Origin: Alopecurus myosuroides
Taxonomy: Eukaryota > Streptophyta > Magnoliopsida > Poales > Poaceae
Direction: 5' to 3'
Assembly: GCA_028641055.1 (NCBI GenBank)
Contig: CM054062.1
Location: forward strand, 269,531,765-269,595,764
Length of the DNA: 64,000 nucleotides
Shown here: positions 45,491-59,228 of the stretch, piece by piece
How the letters are laid out: each line of letters begins with the position of its first letter
Position numbering within the stretch: the stretch's first letter is position 1
Notes under the pieces: generated by a model
Seen by the model: only the letters and a program-made list of their open reading frames with translations
The model's database searches: none
Told to the model about the DNA's origin: nothing
Position numbers and translations under genes: made by a program

Positions 45491-45867
45491 CTGCAGATGA
45501 TCGGGGAGTTTTGATTAGACGCCGGTAGAGAACTGAAGTGGAAAGCAACAACAAGGTTTCAACGGACGAAAAGGATGTTGAGAAGAACAGGATATCGAAG
45601 CAACAACGGGAAACACGAGACCAAAAACTCCTGAGGTACTACGGAGAACCCAAAACACGTGAAACCCTAACTTGAAAGTTTAGGTGAGAAGAGAAAACAA
45701 CGTTGCACTTCCTTACCAGAAAAGGGTGGGTGGGTGGGGAAAGAAGAAAAATGGCAGAATTCCTACTCTCACGTTTCATTTTTTCCCTATATAACTACAA
45801 AATAGTTTCTAGACTCAACTGCGACCAGTAAAAGGGATCCTACAGGCAGACAGGCTCTGATACCATT
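45491..45867 (-). other. Leader and primer-binding site, Tekay internal copy 1
   Basis: The minus strand reads TGGTATCAGAGCCTG at 45865-45851, two bases inside the LTR end, a perfect tRNA-iMet primer site. The following ~360 bases to the extra ORF are an untranslated leader. Confidence 0.85.
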
Positions 45868-48800
45868 TGTCGCACCCGGACTTCTAGGGGATACTCACCG
45901 TACGAACTCAACAGTATGTTGATTGGATTACGGGGCTTACCGGCACCCGCAGCTCTTACGAGTAGGCCAACACTTATGTGTGACAACCAATCTTTACTAT
46001 CCACCGTCGGTGTAAACTATCCCATAGAAATCAGGACACTACCATTGACGTACTTCATACCATACACACATGGTACGTCAACGGCTTTGAACAAGATGAT
46101 AACACAACATATCTCTAAGACACAAAAGATTGAAATAAGTTGCAAATAGCTCTCACTAGAGCAGAGATAGCAAATACAATCATCCAGAGGACACATGTCC
46201 CAACATAACATCATTACATCTCAGCGGAAGCATTCAAAGGGTCTGAGTACAGAGAAATCCAAATTGGCTTAAGAAGCCGGGAAATAAAAGAAGACGGAGC
46301 CCATCCACGATGTCTCGGATCCTGCCCGGGTCCGCTACCTACTCGTCAGCAGCCTCGTCGAACTCCACGTAGTAGCCGTCACGGGGATCCTCGTAAGCGT
46401 AGTCTGCGGAAACCACAACCCCAAAGGGGTCAGTACATAAACGTACTGGCATGCAAGACTCACAATTCACCAAAGTGTAACCCGTCAACACCAAGCACAG
46501 ATGCCTTGGGTTCAACGGAAGGAAGGGATATAAAAGATGCTGCAACTGGCTGCACTAACCAACTACAGAACAAGCTATAACTTCCGGATAACATAAAGGG
46601 GATAAGATAGCGTATCGTAACCAACTATAGCTAACCACCAAACAAACCCATCCTGGATCTCGCCCCTTATCCAAAGAAGCAATCCGAGGATAACTCACAC
46701 AGTTGGATTAATGATGGATCAAATTGTTGTGTCAATAAAGCTATTACTAGTCAGGTTAGTATTAGTTAGGTGTAAGTTGTTCTGAGTACTTGTTAGCCAG
46801 TACTTTCACCAAGTCAACCATAACCGCGGAAAACACGGCTTCTCGAGAAGATTTATCCCTGCAGGGGTGCACCAATTTGGCCGTACACGTAAGAATATCC
46901 CGCCAGGATGGAAATGCACTTCCACCAAGCGAGGCACTCTACACAACTCAACTCTTCTTCGCATCAAGCCTAAAGCACCACGTGTTGTGCGTGCGCGGCT
47001 AATCGAGCCCCACGAAGAAAAGGGGACCCTCATAGCACTGGAAGACCACACCGCCCTAAATGCCGACTACAAAAGTTCCACCCTGGCCTCGGGTTCGTAC
47101 CTGCATATGCGTGCATCAAATGGAAAGCCCGAACTAAGTGTGGTGATTTGGACGAGATGCGAATCAAATCAAATTGAGGGGGGCGCCCATACACGCTTCC
47201 CACATGCGGATAGTGCGCTCATCATGGATCAGTAGACAAGACCCTTTTCCTATTAGGGTCGACACTAGCAGGCCTCAAAACCACGCCGGGCCTCCTGCCG
47301 GTGCCTTATCAGCAAATTATTATTACCTCAAATTAACAGGTTGTTGTTTAACATCGAGCCCCAGAATATAATAGAGATATGATAACAGAAAGTAACTGAT
47401 AACAGACTCGAGCAAAAACAACCCTAAGCATGCTAGTAAGACACGGGCCCAAGCAACGGGGTTATAGGACTGGAGGTGAGGCAATATCAGGGTTCAGGGT
47501 ATCATGTGATAGGTTCGTAACAGAAGCAACGATACATATGGCTAGCAGAAATAGACAACGGAAAGTATCGGTAACCAATGTTGAAAGGAACACAATGGTT
47601 TATGTGAGTGATAACTTGCCTGCAAACTCAGTAGCCTGGTACTGGGCTAGATCCTCAGAAGGGGTGTCGTAAAGATCGTCGGTCTCAACGTCGTCGTCTA
47701 TCCGAGAAGAAGCAAACAAACAATGCAGAAGGATAAACAATCAATAACATGGCATAGTACACAATCATGGGGTGATGCATGTCAAGTTAATGGATGCACC
47801 AAAATAAACTAGTTGACATGGTAACACAATTTAAATGGACACATATGCAATTTTGAGTTGCCTATGAAGAGCCCATGAATTTTTGGTTAGAATATTTGTT
47901 TTCCAACTAATCAACAGGTGAATGTGGATTAGCATGATGCATGGATGAGGAAAACAACAAAATAACAACAATAGAACCAATTTAAAATAGGGTTTACCAA
48001 TTTAGAAATTTAGTTATTAATTTAGGGAATTTTTGGTTCCTTAAAGGGGTTACACAAATAGTTGTTGTTTTCACCAATTTAAATTGTGCAGAATAAATAA
48101 CAAAATTCATATTTGAAAAGATCATAAAATTTTGGGTGGATTACATGTTTCAAATATTGAAAAAGGAATTAGGATGAATTTATTATGACTTAAACAATAT
48201 TAAACAAGTTTTAAATGAATTTAAAACAAGCATGAATTTTATTTGAATTTTATTTGTTCAAAACATAAATTCAAACTCATATTTGAAAAGGTTATGTTTT
48301 TCTAGTTTGAAAACATATTTTGCATGTTCAAAAATAATTTAAATTGAGCAATTTATGATTTTATCAAATTTAAATGATTTAAACAAGGTTTAAATTATTT
48401 AAGCAATTTAAATTATTCAAACCATGCAACAAAATTTATATTTGAATAGGTGGTTCAAAATGGTATGGAAAACATATTTTATTTGCATTATTTGGATTAA
48501 TTATGATTTAGTTATGCAATTTAGCAAATTACAAATGAATTATTTGAATTCAAATTTTAAATGCATTTGGAAAATTCAAAACAGTACACAAATGGTTTAA
48601 TTGGATAGACAATTCAATTTGGAGCAGTGCACATATTTAGATTTTATTAATTGGAGTTATAAAATAAAAGTTATTAAGGTTTTCATTCTGAGGACTAATC
48701 TGTGAAAATAAAAGGACTAGTTTTAAAAACGAAAACGTACTGGAAAACTAACTGCACCGCGCTGCCATCTAGCCCTAGCCACTGCCCGTGGGCCTGGGGC

Positions 48801-48902
48801 CAGCGTGGCGTGCACGCGTGCTGGCGTGGCAGCAAGGGCCACTAACGAGTGGGACCTGCCTGTCAGCCGCGCGCGAAAAAGTGTGGGTTTATTCCGCGGA
48901 GC

Positions 48903-48919
48903 CACGGCTCGAACCCGTG
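48903..48919 (-). other. tRNA T-arm-like motif in LTR 2
   Basis: Same CACGG-GTTCGAG-CCGTG hairpin as in LTR 1. Confidence 0.45.
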
Positions 48920-49504
48920 ACCTGCTGAGCTAGCGCTAGCACTGCAACCACTACGGTAAGATTCAGTTTGACGATAGGCTCAGAGATGCAGTGAGGTTAT
49001 TATTCAACATGCACGTTAACTGAATTTTGATGACAGCGCTCGCTTCTGAACCTCGTTAGAGAACGCTGCCGGCGGCGAGCTGCCGTGTGCTGTGCTCGTT
49101 GCTGCTATGATCTGGTGGTGCATGTGTAGTGCGGTGTGCACGGGTTCTTGCGCAAGCATAGACAGAAGCGGAGGAGGACACGGTGGCGGCTCACCGTCGA
49201 TTGGAGTCGAGCAGAGGCTCGGTGACGAACTCGACGGCGACAGCTGCGGACGGCGGCGATGACCCAGTCGGTGGCGAGCTCTGCGGCGGTGTCCAAACGG
49301 AAGAGGGAGTCGTGGGGGTTGGTTCTTGGGGATAGGTGGGTAGGTGGAGCAACGAGGTGGCGGCGGCGTGCATGCTTTCAGAGGGAAGAACTCCGGTGAG
49401 GTTCAGAGCGAGGGGAAGGAGGTGGCAGAGAGGGAAAACCGGCGGCGGGAGCTCGAGGGGAGAGGGGTAGGGCTAGCTAGGGTTGCGGCGCGCGCCTAGG
49501 CTAG

Positions 49505-49512
49505 CTTTATAG
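49505..49512 (-). promoter_or_regulatory. Predicted TATA box, Tekay LTR 2
   Basis: CTATAAAG on the minus strand at the position equivalent to LTR 1, within the GC-rich block at about 48740-49710. Confidence 0.6.
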
Positions 49513-50346
49513 CCCTCGGGATCAGCTCCTGGCCGTCGGGATGCGCGGCTGCCGCCGTGGCATGGCCGGATGGCCTGCCGTACGCGAAGGCGACGGAGGA
49601 TTAGAAAGAGGAAAAAAACGAAGCGGTACGCTGGCCGCGGTGGGCTGGGCTGCGCGCGAGGGAAAGGAGAAGGTGGGCTGGGCGCAGCCCACGACCCCCT
49701 GGCGCCAATTTTTTTTTTTAAAATTCTCCTCTGTTTTTTTTGCAGAAAAAGGATTTGGAAGAAAAGGATGATTTTTGTGTTAGCAAAAATTTCAGAAAAA
49801 TTAGGGTGAGTTGTTTAGGTCATCAACAACACAATGCCAAGTTTTGTTTTCAAAAAGTTTGAAATTAACTTGCTGTTTGAAAAGTGGTTTCAAATTGGAT
49901 GATTTTTATATTAAGTGAACATTAATGAAAACAACCCTTTTAATAGGGTGAACCCTATGTTTAATTAGAACAAATGAGTTGATTTATTTTGATAACATTC
50001 ATAAATTCAAATTAGATGCTGTTTGATGATTTGATTTGGATTTTGAATGTGATTTGAAATTTAAATGATTGATTAAAACCATCATTTTAATAGTTGAGCA
50101 TTATTGAATAATTGGAAACAATTAAGGGTTTGATTTGAACTTATTATTTGAAAAAGATTGTAACAGAGCAAGTATGAAATAAAGGTTTGAATATTGTTTG
50201 AATTTGAATTGTGAAAACAGAGGAAACAGATGCAAACAAATAAGAAACAAATGCAAACAAATAAATGAGCATGATGACATGATGCAATACTTTAATAAAC
50301 ATGAAACAAACATTCTAAGGGGAGTTTTCATACTTGGGATGTTACA

Positions 50347-50360
50347 AAACGCCCCCCTTG
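50347..50360 (-). other. Polypurine tract, Tekay internal copy 2
   Basis: Identical to copy 1, abutting LTR 2. Confidence 0.8.
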
Positions 50361-50382
50361 AAGGAATCGCGCCCCGAGATTC

Positions 50383-53300
50383 CTACTGAGAAAGGAAAAG
50401 GTCCGGATACTTCTTGCGAAGATCCTCTTCGGTCTCCCACGTTGCCTCTTTATCGGAATGATGCGACCACTGCACTTTCAAGAACTTGGTGCTCTTGTTG
50501 CGAGTCTTACGCTCGGTCTCATCGAGAATACGAACAGGGTGCTCCTCATAAGATAGATCATCTTGCAGTTCAATGGAATCATGATCAACTGCACGATCTG
50601 GATCTTTGAAACACCTCTTGAGCTGTGACACGTGGAACACATCGTGCACGTTGGATAGTTTTTCTGGAAGTTCAAGACAATAGGCATTTTCTGCCCGCCT
50701 TGAGAGAATGTTGAAAGGACCAATGTATCTTGGTGCGAGCTTTCCTTTCACACCGAAACGATGAGTGCCTCTGAGGGGAGTCACACGGAGATATGCCTTG
50801 TCACCAGGTGCATAGATCATATCCCTGTGCTTGCTGTCATAATAGCTCTTCTGACGAGACTGAGCAATCTTGAGATTGACACGAATGATACGAACTTTCT
50901 CCTCGGCTTCCTTAACAATGTCAGGGCCTAAGAGTGAACGTTCACGAGCTCCAGACCAATTGATTGGACTCCTGCATCTGCGGCCATAGAGTGCTTCAAA
51001 TGGTGCCATGCCTAGGCTTGCCTGGTAGCTGTTGTTGTAGGAGAATTCAGCATATGGAAGGCAATCCTCCCATTTCATGCCAAAGGAGATACCACATGCT
51101 CTAAGCATATCCTCGAGAATCTGATTGACTCTTTCGACTTGCCCTTGAGACTGAGGGTGATAAGCTGTGCTGAAAAGAAGTTTGGTTCCCAATGCTTCTT
51201 GAAAGCTTTTCCAGAAATGAGAAGTGAATATGCTTCCACGGTCTGAGCTTATTTCCAATGGAACACCATGAAGAGGAACAATCTTTGCTGTGTAGAGTTC
51301 TGCTAACTGGCTAGCTGAGATTGTTTCTTTGACAGCAAAGAAGTGAGCTATTTTAGTGAGACGATCAATAACAACGAAGATTGCATCGTTGCCCTTCTTG
51401 GACTTTGGAAAACCAGTGACGAAGTCCATTTCAATCATGTCCCACTTCCACTCAGGAATTTTCAGAGGTTGGAGTAGACCGGTTGTTTTCTGATGGACTG
51501 CCTTAACACGTTGACAAACGTCGCATTCAGAAACGTATTGAGCAATTTCACGTTTCATGCCAGGCCACCAATACAGTGTCTTAAGATCCTGGTACATCTT
51601 TGTACTTCCAGGGTGGATGGAGAGAGGAGTTTCATGAGCCTCCTTGAGAATGATATCTTTGAGACTTTGAACTTGAGGAACTGCAATGCGTCCTTCGAAG
51701 AACACAGTTCCTTTGTCATCAATTGAGAAGGACTTAAATTTCTCCTTGCCTTCCTTGATGTGTTCTACCATCTTCTTGATTTCAGCATCACGACGTTGTT
51801 CAGAACGAATCTTGTCCTCGAGAGTTGGACTTGCTGTCAAGCTAGCAAGATAGCCTTGAGGGACAAGACCAAGGTTCAGCTTCTGGAATTCTTCATGAAG
51901 TGGAGGTTGGCTTTCCATGATCATGAGATTATTGCAATAGGACTTGCGACTGAGAGCATCGGCCATAACATTAGCCTTGCCTGGAGTGTAAGAAATGGTG
52001 AGATCAAAGTCTTTAATCTTTTCAATCCATCTCCTTTGCCTGAGGTTTAGATCTGGTTGAGTGAAGATGTATTTCAGACTCTTATGATCGGAAAAGATTT
52101 CAGTGCGATTACCCAACAAGTATTGCCTCCATTTCTTGACGGCAAACACAACTGCTGCAAGTTCAAGGTCATGTGTGGGATAGTTTTGCTCATGTGCATT
52201 CAACTGACGTGAAGCATAAGCCACAACTTGACGTTCTTGCATAAGAACTGCTCCTAGACCTTGGAGAGATGCATCGCAGAATATCTGGAAAGGTTTGGTA
52301 GTATCTGGGCCAACCAGAACTGGGGTAGAAGTGAGTTTAGTCTTCAGGAGATTGAAACTTTCATCACACTGTGGAGACCAAACGAACTTCTTGTCCTTCT
52401 TTGTGAGATCAGTGAGAGGTTTGGCAATCTTGGAAAAGTTTTGGACGAAACGACGGCAATAGCTAGCCAAGCCTAGGAAACTTCTGACTTGCTTCACCGT
52501 CTTAGGAGGTTTCCAATCAACAATTGCTTTAACCTTTTTCGGATCAATGGCTATGCCCTTGGCAGAGATGACATGACCAAGGTAAGCAACTTCTGGAATC
52601 CAGAACTCACATTTTGAGAACTTGGCATATAGACGATGCTCGCGAAGTTTCATGAGAGTGAGACGAAGGTGTTCTCCATGCTCTTCCTCAGATTTTGAGT
52701 AGACCAGAATGTCATCGAGATATACCACAACGAACTTGTCGAGGTATTCATGGAAGACAGAATTCATGAGTCTAGAGAAAGTCGCCGGTGCATTGGTGAG
52801 ACCAAAGGACATGACGGTGTATTCATATAGACCGTACCGAGTTGTGAAAGCTGTCTTTGGAATATCTTCCTTTCTAATCTTTATTTGATGGTAACCCATC
52901 CTCAAATCCAACTTTGAGAATATTGAGGCTCCAGCAAGTTGATCAAAAAGATCATCGATACGAGGAATTGGATACTTGTTTTTTATGGTTTTCTCGTTGA
53001 GAGGACGATAGTCAACCACGAGTCTCTTTGTTTGATCCTTCTTCGCAACGAACAGAGTTGGGCAACCCCAAGCGGAGGAGCTAGGTTGAATGTAACCTTT
53101 CTCCATGTACATATCGATTTGCTCCTTCAACAATTTCAGTTCAGGAGGAGCTATCTTGTATGGATGCTTAGAGATTGGAGCAGTACCTGGTTCAAGCTCG
53201 ATCACGAACTCAACTGCTCTGTCCGGAGGCATCCCTGGCAACTCTTCTGGAAAGACGTCAGGGAATTCACAAACCACCAGAACATTTTCAAGTAGAGGTA

Positions 53301-54063
53301 GAGGTTTAGCATCAAGGGTGTACAGCTGAACAGAACTTGATTCATTTGGAGAATAGACTATATGGCCAAAAGGGTGGAATAGAGTTATTGACTTCCGAGC
53401 ACAATCAATCGTAGCTTTATTGGCCTTCAACCAATCCATGCCCAGAATGACATCAATGTCAGAATTGCCAAGCAGAATGAGGGAAGCAAGGAATATGTGA
53501 CCTCCAATTAGGATCTGATTCTCGTGATTGATCTTGGAAGTTTGCATAGTTGTTCCAGGGGAGTTTACTACTAGCGGGGAACCCAAACCAACAAAGGGGA
53601 GCTTAATTGCTGTCGCAAAGATCTTTGACACGAAAGAATGCGATGCTCCGGTATCAAACAACACTTTAGCTGGGTTAGAGTTAATGGGGAATGTACCGAG
53701 AACGACGTCAGCAGCTTCCTCAGCTTTGTCGACCTTGACATGATTCACCCTCGCGGTCCTCCCGACAGGCCTGTTGTTGGAGTTGAAGGCTTTAGCCGGG
53801 GGAGCACGCACCATTGCCTGGTTGGTGTTGGGGCGAGGTGGTGGTGGAGGTAGCTGCCTCTGAGTGCACTTGTCAGCATAGTGCCCTGTCTGCTTGCATT
53901 TGTAGCAAGTGACGACACGAGGTGCATCTGGCCTTGGCTGCCCCATTGAAAACCTCTGAGCCTGCATCTGAGATGGGTTGGGTGGGCGGGAAGCGAAGCC
54001 TGGAGAAGCTTGGGCATATGGAGCCCTAGTGACAGCACCATTTGGCACCCAGATGCGGCGCTT
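50383..54063 (-). CDS. Tekay Pol polyprotein, copy 2
   Basis: Same length and domain order as copy 1, with every catalytic residue kept. I see only a handful of residue differences, all in the N-terminal part: PD for HY near residue 40, I for V at 122 and T for A at 166. RT, RNase H, integrase and chromodomain read identically. It follows the same amber codon (54066-54064). Near-identity implies the duplication is recent or that the copies are homogenised. Confidence 0.93.
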   Translation of the reverse strand, partial: KRRIWVPNGAVTRAPYAQASPGFASRPPNPSQMQAQRFSMGQPRPDAPRVVTCYKCKQTGHYADKCTQRQLPPPPPRPNTNQAMVRAPPAKAFNSNNRPVGRTARVNHVKVDKAEEAADVVLGTFPINSNPAKVLFDTGASHSFVSKIFATAIKLPFVGLGSPLVVNSPGTTMQTSKINHENQILIGGHIFLASLILLGNSDIDVILGMDWLKANKATIDCARKSITLFHPFGHIVYSPNESSSVQLYTLDAKPLPLLENVLVVCEFPDVFPEELPGMPPDRAVEFVIELEPGTAPISKHPYKIAPPELKLLKEQIDMYMEKGYIQPSSSAWGCPTLFVAKKDQTKRLVVDYRPLNEKTIKNKYPIPRIDDLFDQLAGASIFSKLDLRMGYHQIKIRKEDIPKTAFTTRYGLYEYTVMSFGLTNAPATFSRLMNSVFHEYLDKFVVVYLDDILVYSKSEEEHGEHLRLTLMKLREHRLYAKFSKCEFWIPEVAYLGHVISAKGIAIDPKKVKAIVDWKPPKTVKQVRSFLGLASYCRRFVQNFSKIAKPLTDLTKKDKKFVWSPQCDESFNLLKTKLTSTPVLVGPDTTKPFQIFCDASLQGLGAVLMQERQVVAYASRQLNAHEQNYPTHDLELAAVVFAVKKWRQYLLGNRTEIFSDHKSLKYIFTQPDLNLRQRRWIEKIKDFDLTISYTPGKANVMADALSRKSYCNNLMIMESQPPLHEEFQKLNLGLVPQGYLASLTASPTLEDKIRSEQRRDAEIKKMVEHIKEGKEKFKSFSIDDKGTVFFEGRIAVPQVQSLKDIILKEAHETPLSIHPGSTKMYQDLKTLYWWPGMKREIAQYVSECDVCQRVKAVHQKTTGLLQPLKIPEWKWDMIEMDFVTGFPKSKKGNDAIFVVIDRLTKIAHFFAVKETISASQLAELYTAKIVPLHGVPLEISSDRGSIFTSHFWKSFQEALGTKLLFSTAYHPQSQGQVERVNQILEDMLRACGISFGMKWEDCLPYAEFSYNNSYQASLGMAPFEALYGRRCRSPINWSGARERSLLGPDIVKEAEEKVRIIRVNLKIAQSRQKSYYDSKHRDMIYAPGDKAYLRVTPLRGTHRFGVKGKLAPRYIGPFNILSRRAENAYCLELPEKLSNVHDVFHVSQLKRCFKDPDRAVDHDSIELQDDLSYEEHPVRILDETERKTRNKSTKFLKVQWSHHSDKEATWETEEDLRKKYPDLFLSQ

Positions 54064-54774
54064 CTACGGAGGGGTGGTCATGTTGGAGGAGGAACCACCC
54101 TCACGCGAGTGCTTGCGAGACTCCTCGAACGCCTTGCGCCCATTTTCCTCATTGAGCGCGGTGTTCACGAGCTCCTCGAAGTCTTTTCACTTGATGTTGG
54201 TGAGGGTGTACTTGAGTTCCGGGTTAAAACCTCGGCGGAACCTTGCCATCTTCTTGGCCTCAGTGGACACCTCATCACCAGCGTAACGAGCGAGACGATT
54301 GAACTCATTCTGATAGCCAATGACGTCCAGCTTGCCTTGCTTAAGAGAGCAAAACTCCTCACGCATCCTTTCCATGAGACCATCTGGAATGTGGTGCTTC
54401 AGGAACGCATCCTTGAAACAACCCCAGGTGATAGGGTATCCAGCTCTCATGGTCTGGTAGTTCTCCCACCAGGTAGCTGCCTGACCCTTCAGTAGGTAGG
54501 TGGCATACTTGACTTTGTCTTCCTTAGCAACGTGAGCAATGTCCAGAGCCCTGGCCATCTCCCGGATCCAGTCATCAGCATCCAGAGGCTCGCGTGTTGC
54601 CACGAAAGCTCTGGGACCCAGACTCAGAAACTCCTTGATGCTGACTCGTGGAGCATTCTGGTTGTTGTGCTGATTTGCCTGGAACTGGGCCATCTGCGTC
54701 ACGACCTGAGTCATCTGAGTCAACAACTCCGTGATTGGCGGTGGCTCAGGCGGGTTGCTCTTTGTTGGCGGCAT
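54064..54774 (-). pseudogene. Tekay Gag, copy 2, with an extra nonsense codon
   Basis: Same start and sequence as copy 1, but a Cys codon TGC has become TGA at 54189-54187. This truncates Gag to 195 aa before the region leading to the zinc knuckle. Beyond it the frame continues to the shared amber at 54066-54064. Copy 2 is therefore the more damaged unit. Confidence 0.9.
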
Positions 54775-55105
54775 CCTGAATAGACATGCATTTTAGCACA
54801 ACAACAGAAACAGATAGGCTTGGAAACCGAAAGAGAGATTATTCCGACGCATGAATAGATAACCAACAGGTACATCATCACATGTTCAAATACATCAGAA
54901 TATCCAACACCAATACATGGTTCGAAAGCCAAAGGATAACTAAACATAGCTATGAATGGATACATCGGTACTCTCATGCTCATCATGCAGGACGGCGGTG
55001 AGTAGTACGACGAGGGGTACGGTGAGGAGCACGCCCACGAAAGTAGGTAGAACGACGATCCACATAGATCTGACGTGGCCTGAGAGCGACTCTAGGTGTG
55101 GTGAA

Positions 55106-55798
55106 TTACATAGCGTCAGCTCCCTGTGCTCCAAATCGTGGAATCCCAGTGTATCCAGCACCGAGGTTGAGGAGTGGACCTCTGATCGGCTCGTAACCTC
55201 CAGCATCTGGCAGACAACGACCAACTGGCTGATCGAAACGTGCAAAGCGCTCATCTGCAACAAAGTCTGTGGTGTACGTCGCCAGACGAGTCAAAGCAAG
55301 GTAGAGCTGCTCTCTGACTGAAGCCAACTCCTGAGAAAGTGTGGTGGCAACTGCGTCACTGTGCCTCACAAACTGAGCGGTGGTGTGCAGCCTGGTGTTA
55401 TCATGCTCGTAGACATCCAGGTTGTCGTAGAGAGTGAAGTGAGCTCCCTCCGAAGTGATGTAACCACGGGGGATGTGGCGATAGATAGAATCGTCAAATC
55501 CCCAGTAGTCAGCACGAAGGACGGTGAGACTCACGTAAGCTGCCTGCTGCACAGCCATATCCACTGTGGAACCTACTGCCTCGTAGCGGTGGACAACGTT
55601 CATGCCATCATCTGACAGAATGTAGACGATAGCCTGGTAGTAGGTCTGGTCAAACTCTCGCTGCTGCTCGTAGACCTGGTACTCTGGTGCCCAACGGAAC
55701 CCCAGATAAGTGACCATGTCTCTCAGCATCTCCGGATAACTGGCGCTGCTCTCACAACGAGTCATCCGAACCACCTGCGGGAAGAACCTGAGATCCAT
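55106..55798 (-). CDS. Extra sense ORF upstream of gag (dsRBD-like layout), copy 2
   Basis: The 230-aa translation is identical to the copy at 44798-45490, whereas gag and pol of the two units differ at several residues. Position, strand, start context and spacing (331 bases to gag) are the same. See copy 1 for the layout of the putative double-stranded-RNA-binding-like region. Confidence 0.7.
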   Translation of the reverse strand: MDLRFFPQVVRMTRCESSASYPEMLRDMVTYLGFRWAPEYQVYEQQREFDQTYYQAIVYILSDDGMNVVHRYEAVGSTVDMAVQQAAYVSLTVLRADYWGFDDSIYRHIPRGYITSEGAHFTLYDNLDVYEHDNTRLHTTAQFVRHSDAVATTLSQELASVREQLYLALTRLATYTTDFVADERFARFDQPVGRCLPDAGGYEPIRGPLLNLGAGYTGIPRFGAQGADAM

Positions 55799-56175
55799 CT
55801 GCAGATGATCGGGGAGTTTTGATTAGACGCCGGTAGAGAACTGAAGTGGAAAGCAACAACAAGGTTTCAACGGACGAAAAGGATGTTGAGAAGAACAGGA
55901 TATCGAAGCAACAACGGGAAACACGAGACCAAAAACTCCTGAGGTACTACGGAGAACCCAAAACACGTGAAACCCTAACTTGAAAGTTTAGGTGAGAAGA
56001 GAAAACAACGTTGCACTTCCTTACCAGAAAAGGGTGGGTGGGTGGGGAAAGAAGAAAAATGGCAGAATTCCTACTCTCACGTTTCATTTTTTCCCTATAT
56101 AACTACAAAATAGTTTCTAGACTCAACTGCGACCAGTAAAAGGGATCCTACAGGCAGATAGGCTCTGATACCATT
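55799..56175 (-). other. Leader and primer-binding site, Tekay internal copy 2
   Basis: TGGTATCAGAGCCTATCTGC on the minus strand just inside LTR 3. Copy 1 has CTGTCTGC; the core 13 bases of the tRNA-iMet primer site are intact. Confidence 0.85.
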
Positions 56176-59100
56176 TGTCGCACCCGGACTTCTAGGGGAT
56201 ACTCACCGTACGAACTCAACAGTATGTTGATTGGATTACGGGGCTTACCGGCACCCGCAGCTCTTACGAGTAGGCCAACACTTATGTGTGACAACCAATC
56301 TTTACTATCCACCGTCGGTGTAAACTATCCCATAGAAATCAGGACACTACCATTGACGTACTTCATACCATACACACATGGTACGTCAACGGCTTTGAAC
56401 AAGATGATAACACAACATATCTCTAAGACACAAAAGATTGAAATAAGTTGCAAATAGCTCTCACTAGAGCAGAGATAGCAAATACAATCATCCAGAGGAC
56501 ACATGTCCCAACATAACATCATTACATCTCAGCGGAAGCATTCAAAGGGTCTGAGTACAGAGAAATCCAAATTGGCTTAAGAAGCCGGGAAATAAAAGAA
56601 GACGGAGCCCATCCACGATGTCTCGGATCCTGCCCGGGTCCGCTACCTACTCGTCAGCAGCCTCGTCGAACTCCACGTAGTAGCCGTCACGGGGATCCTC
56701 GTAAGCGTAGTCTGCGGAAACCACAACCCCAAAGGGGTCAGTACATAAACGTACTGGCATGCAAGACTCACAATTCACCAAAGTGTAACCCGTCAACACC
56801 AAGCACAGATGCCTTGGGTTCAACGGAAGGAAGGGATATAAAAGATGCTGCAACTGGCTGCACTAACCAACTACAGAACAAGCTATAACTTTCGGATAAC
56901 ATAAAGGGGATAAGATAGCGTATCGTAACCAACTATAGCTAACCACCAAAACAAACCCATCCTGGATCTCGCCCCTTATCCAAAGAAGCAATCCGAGGAT
57001 AACTCACACAGTTGGATTAATGATGGATCAAATTGTTGTGTCAATAAAGCTATTACTAGTCAGGTTAGTATTAGTTAGGTGTAAGTTGTTCTGAGTACTT
57101 GTTAGCCAGTACTTTCACCAAGTCAACCATAACCGCGGAAAACACGGCTTCTCGAGAAGATTTATCCCTGCAGGGGTGCACCAATTTGGCCGTACACGTA
57201 AGAATATCCCGCCAGGATGGAAATGCACTTCCACCAAGCGAGGCACTCTACACAACTCAACTCTTCTTCGCATCAAGCCTAAAGCACCACGTGTTGTGCG
57301 TGCGCGGCTAATCGAGCCCCACGAAGAAAAGGGGACCCTCATAGCACTGGAAGACCACACCGCCCTAAATGCCGACTACAAAAGTTCCACCCTGGCCTCG
57401 GGTTCGTACCTGCATATGCGTGCATCAAATGGAAAGCCCGAACTAAGTGTGGTGATTTGGACGAGATGCGAATCAAATCAAATTGAGGGGGGCGCCCATA
57501 CACGCTTCCCACATGCGGATAGTGCGCTCATCATGGATCAGTAGACAAGACCCTTTTCCTATTAGGGTCGACACTAGCAGGCCTCAAAACCACGCCGGGC
57601 CTCCTGCCGGTGCCTTATCAGCAAATTATTATTACCTCAAATTAACAGGTTGTTGTTTAACATCGAGCCCCAGAATATAATAGAGATATGATAACAGAAA
57701 GTAACTGATAACAGACTCGAGCAAAAACAACCCTAAGCATGCTAGTAAGACACGGGCCCAAGCAACGGGGTTATAGGACTGGAGGTGAGGCAATATCAGG
57801 GTTCAGGGTATCATGTGATAGGTTCGTAACAGAAGCAACGATACATATGGCTAGCAGAAATAGACAACGGAAAGTATCGGTAACCAATGTTGAAAGGAAC
57901 ACAATGGTTTATGTGAGTGATAACTTGCCTGCAAACTCAGTAGCCTGGTACTGGGCTAGATCCTCAGAAGGGGTGTCGTAAAGATCGTCGGTCTCAACGT
58001 CGTCGTCTATCCGAGAAGAAGCAAACAAACAATGCAGAAGGATAAACAATCAATAACATGGCATAGTACACAATCATGGGGTGATGCATGTCAAGTTAAT
58101 GGATGCACCAAAATAAACTAGTTGACATGGTAACACAATTTAAATGGACACATATGCAATTTTGAGTTGCCTATGAAGAGCCCATGAATTTTTGGTTAGA
58201 ATATTTGTTTTCCAACTAATCAACAGGTGAATGTGGATTAGCATGATGCATGGATGAGGAAAACAACAAAATAACAACAATAGAACCAATTTAAAATAGG
58301 GTTTACCAATTTAGAAATTTAGTTATTAATTTAGGGAATTTTTGGTTCCTTAAAGGGGTTACACAAATAGTTGTTGTTTTCACCAATTTAAATTGTGCAG
58401 AATAAATAACAAAATTCATATTTGAAAAGATCATAAAATTTTGGGTGGATTACATGTTTCAAATATTGAAAAAGGAATTAGGATGAATTTATTATGACTT
58501 AAACAATATTAAACAAGTTTTAAATGAATTTAAAACAAGCATGAATTTTATTTGAATTTTATTTGTTCAAAACATAAATTCAAACTCATATTTGAAAAGG
58601 TTATGTTTTTCTAGTTTGAAAACATATTTTGCATGTTCAAAAATAATTTAAATTGAGTAATTTATGATTTTATCAAATTTAAATGATTTAAACAAGGTTT
58701 AAATTATTTAAGCAATTTAAATTATTCAAACCATGCAACAAAATTTATATTTGAATAGGTGGTTCAAAATGGTATGGAAAACATATTTTATTTGCATTAT
58801 TTGGATTAATTATGATTTAGTTATGCAATTTAGCAAATTACAAATGAATTATTTGAATTCAAATTTGAAATGCATTTGGAAAATTCAAAACAGTACACAA
58901 ATGGTTTAATTGGATAGACAATTCAATTTGGAGCAGTGCACATATTTAGATTTTATTAATTGGAGTTATAAAATAAAAGTTATTAAGGTTTTTATTCTGA
59001 GGACTAATCTGTGAAAATAAAAGGACTAGTTTTAAAAACGAAAACGTGCTGGAAAACTAACTGCACCGCGCTGCCATCTAGCCCTAGCCACTGCCCGTGG

Positions 59101-59211
59101 GCCTGGGGCCAGCGTGGCGTGCACGCGTGCTGGCGTGGCAGCAAGGGCCACTGACGAGTGGGACCTGCCTGTCAGCCGCGCGCGAAAAAGTGTGGGTTTA
59201 TTCCGCGGAGC

Positions 59212-59228
59212 CACGGCTCGAACCCGTG
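59212..59228 (-). other. tRNA T-arm-like motif in LTR 3
   Basis: Same hairpin as in LTRs 1 and 2. Confidence 0.45.

Larger units (their letters stand above)
45868..50346 (-). repeat. Tekay LTR 2 (middle, recombinant)
   Basis: 4479 bp. From 45868 to 48291 its diagnostic bases match LTR 3; from 48349 to 50346 they match LTR 1. It contains the TATA box at 49505-49512 and the T-arm-like motif at 48903-48919. Confidence 0.93.
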
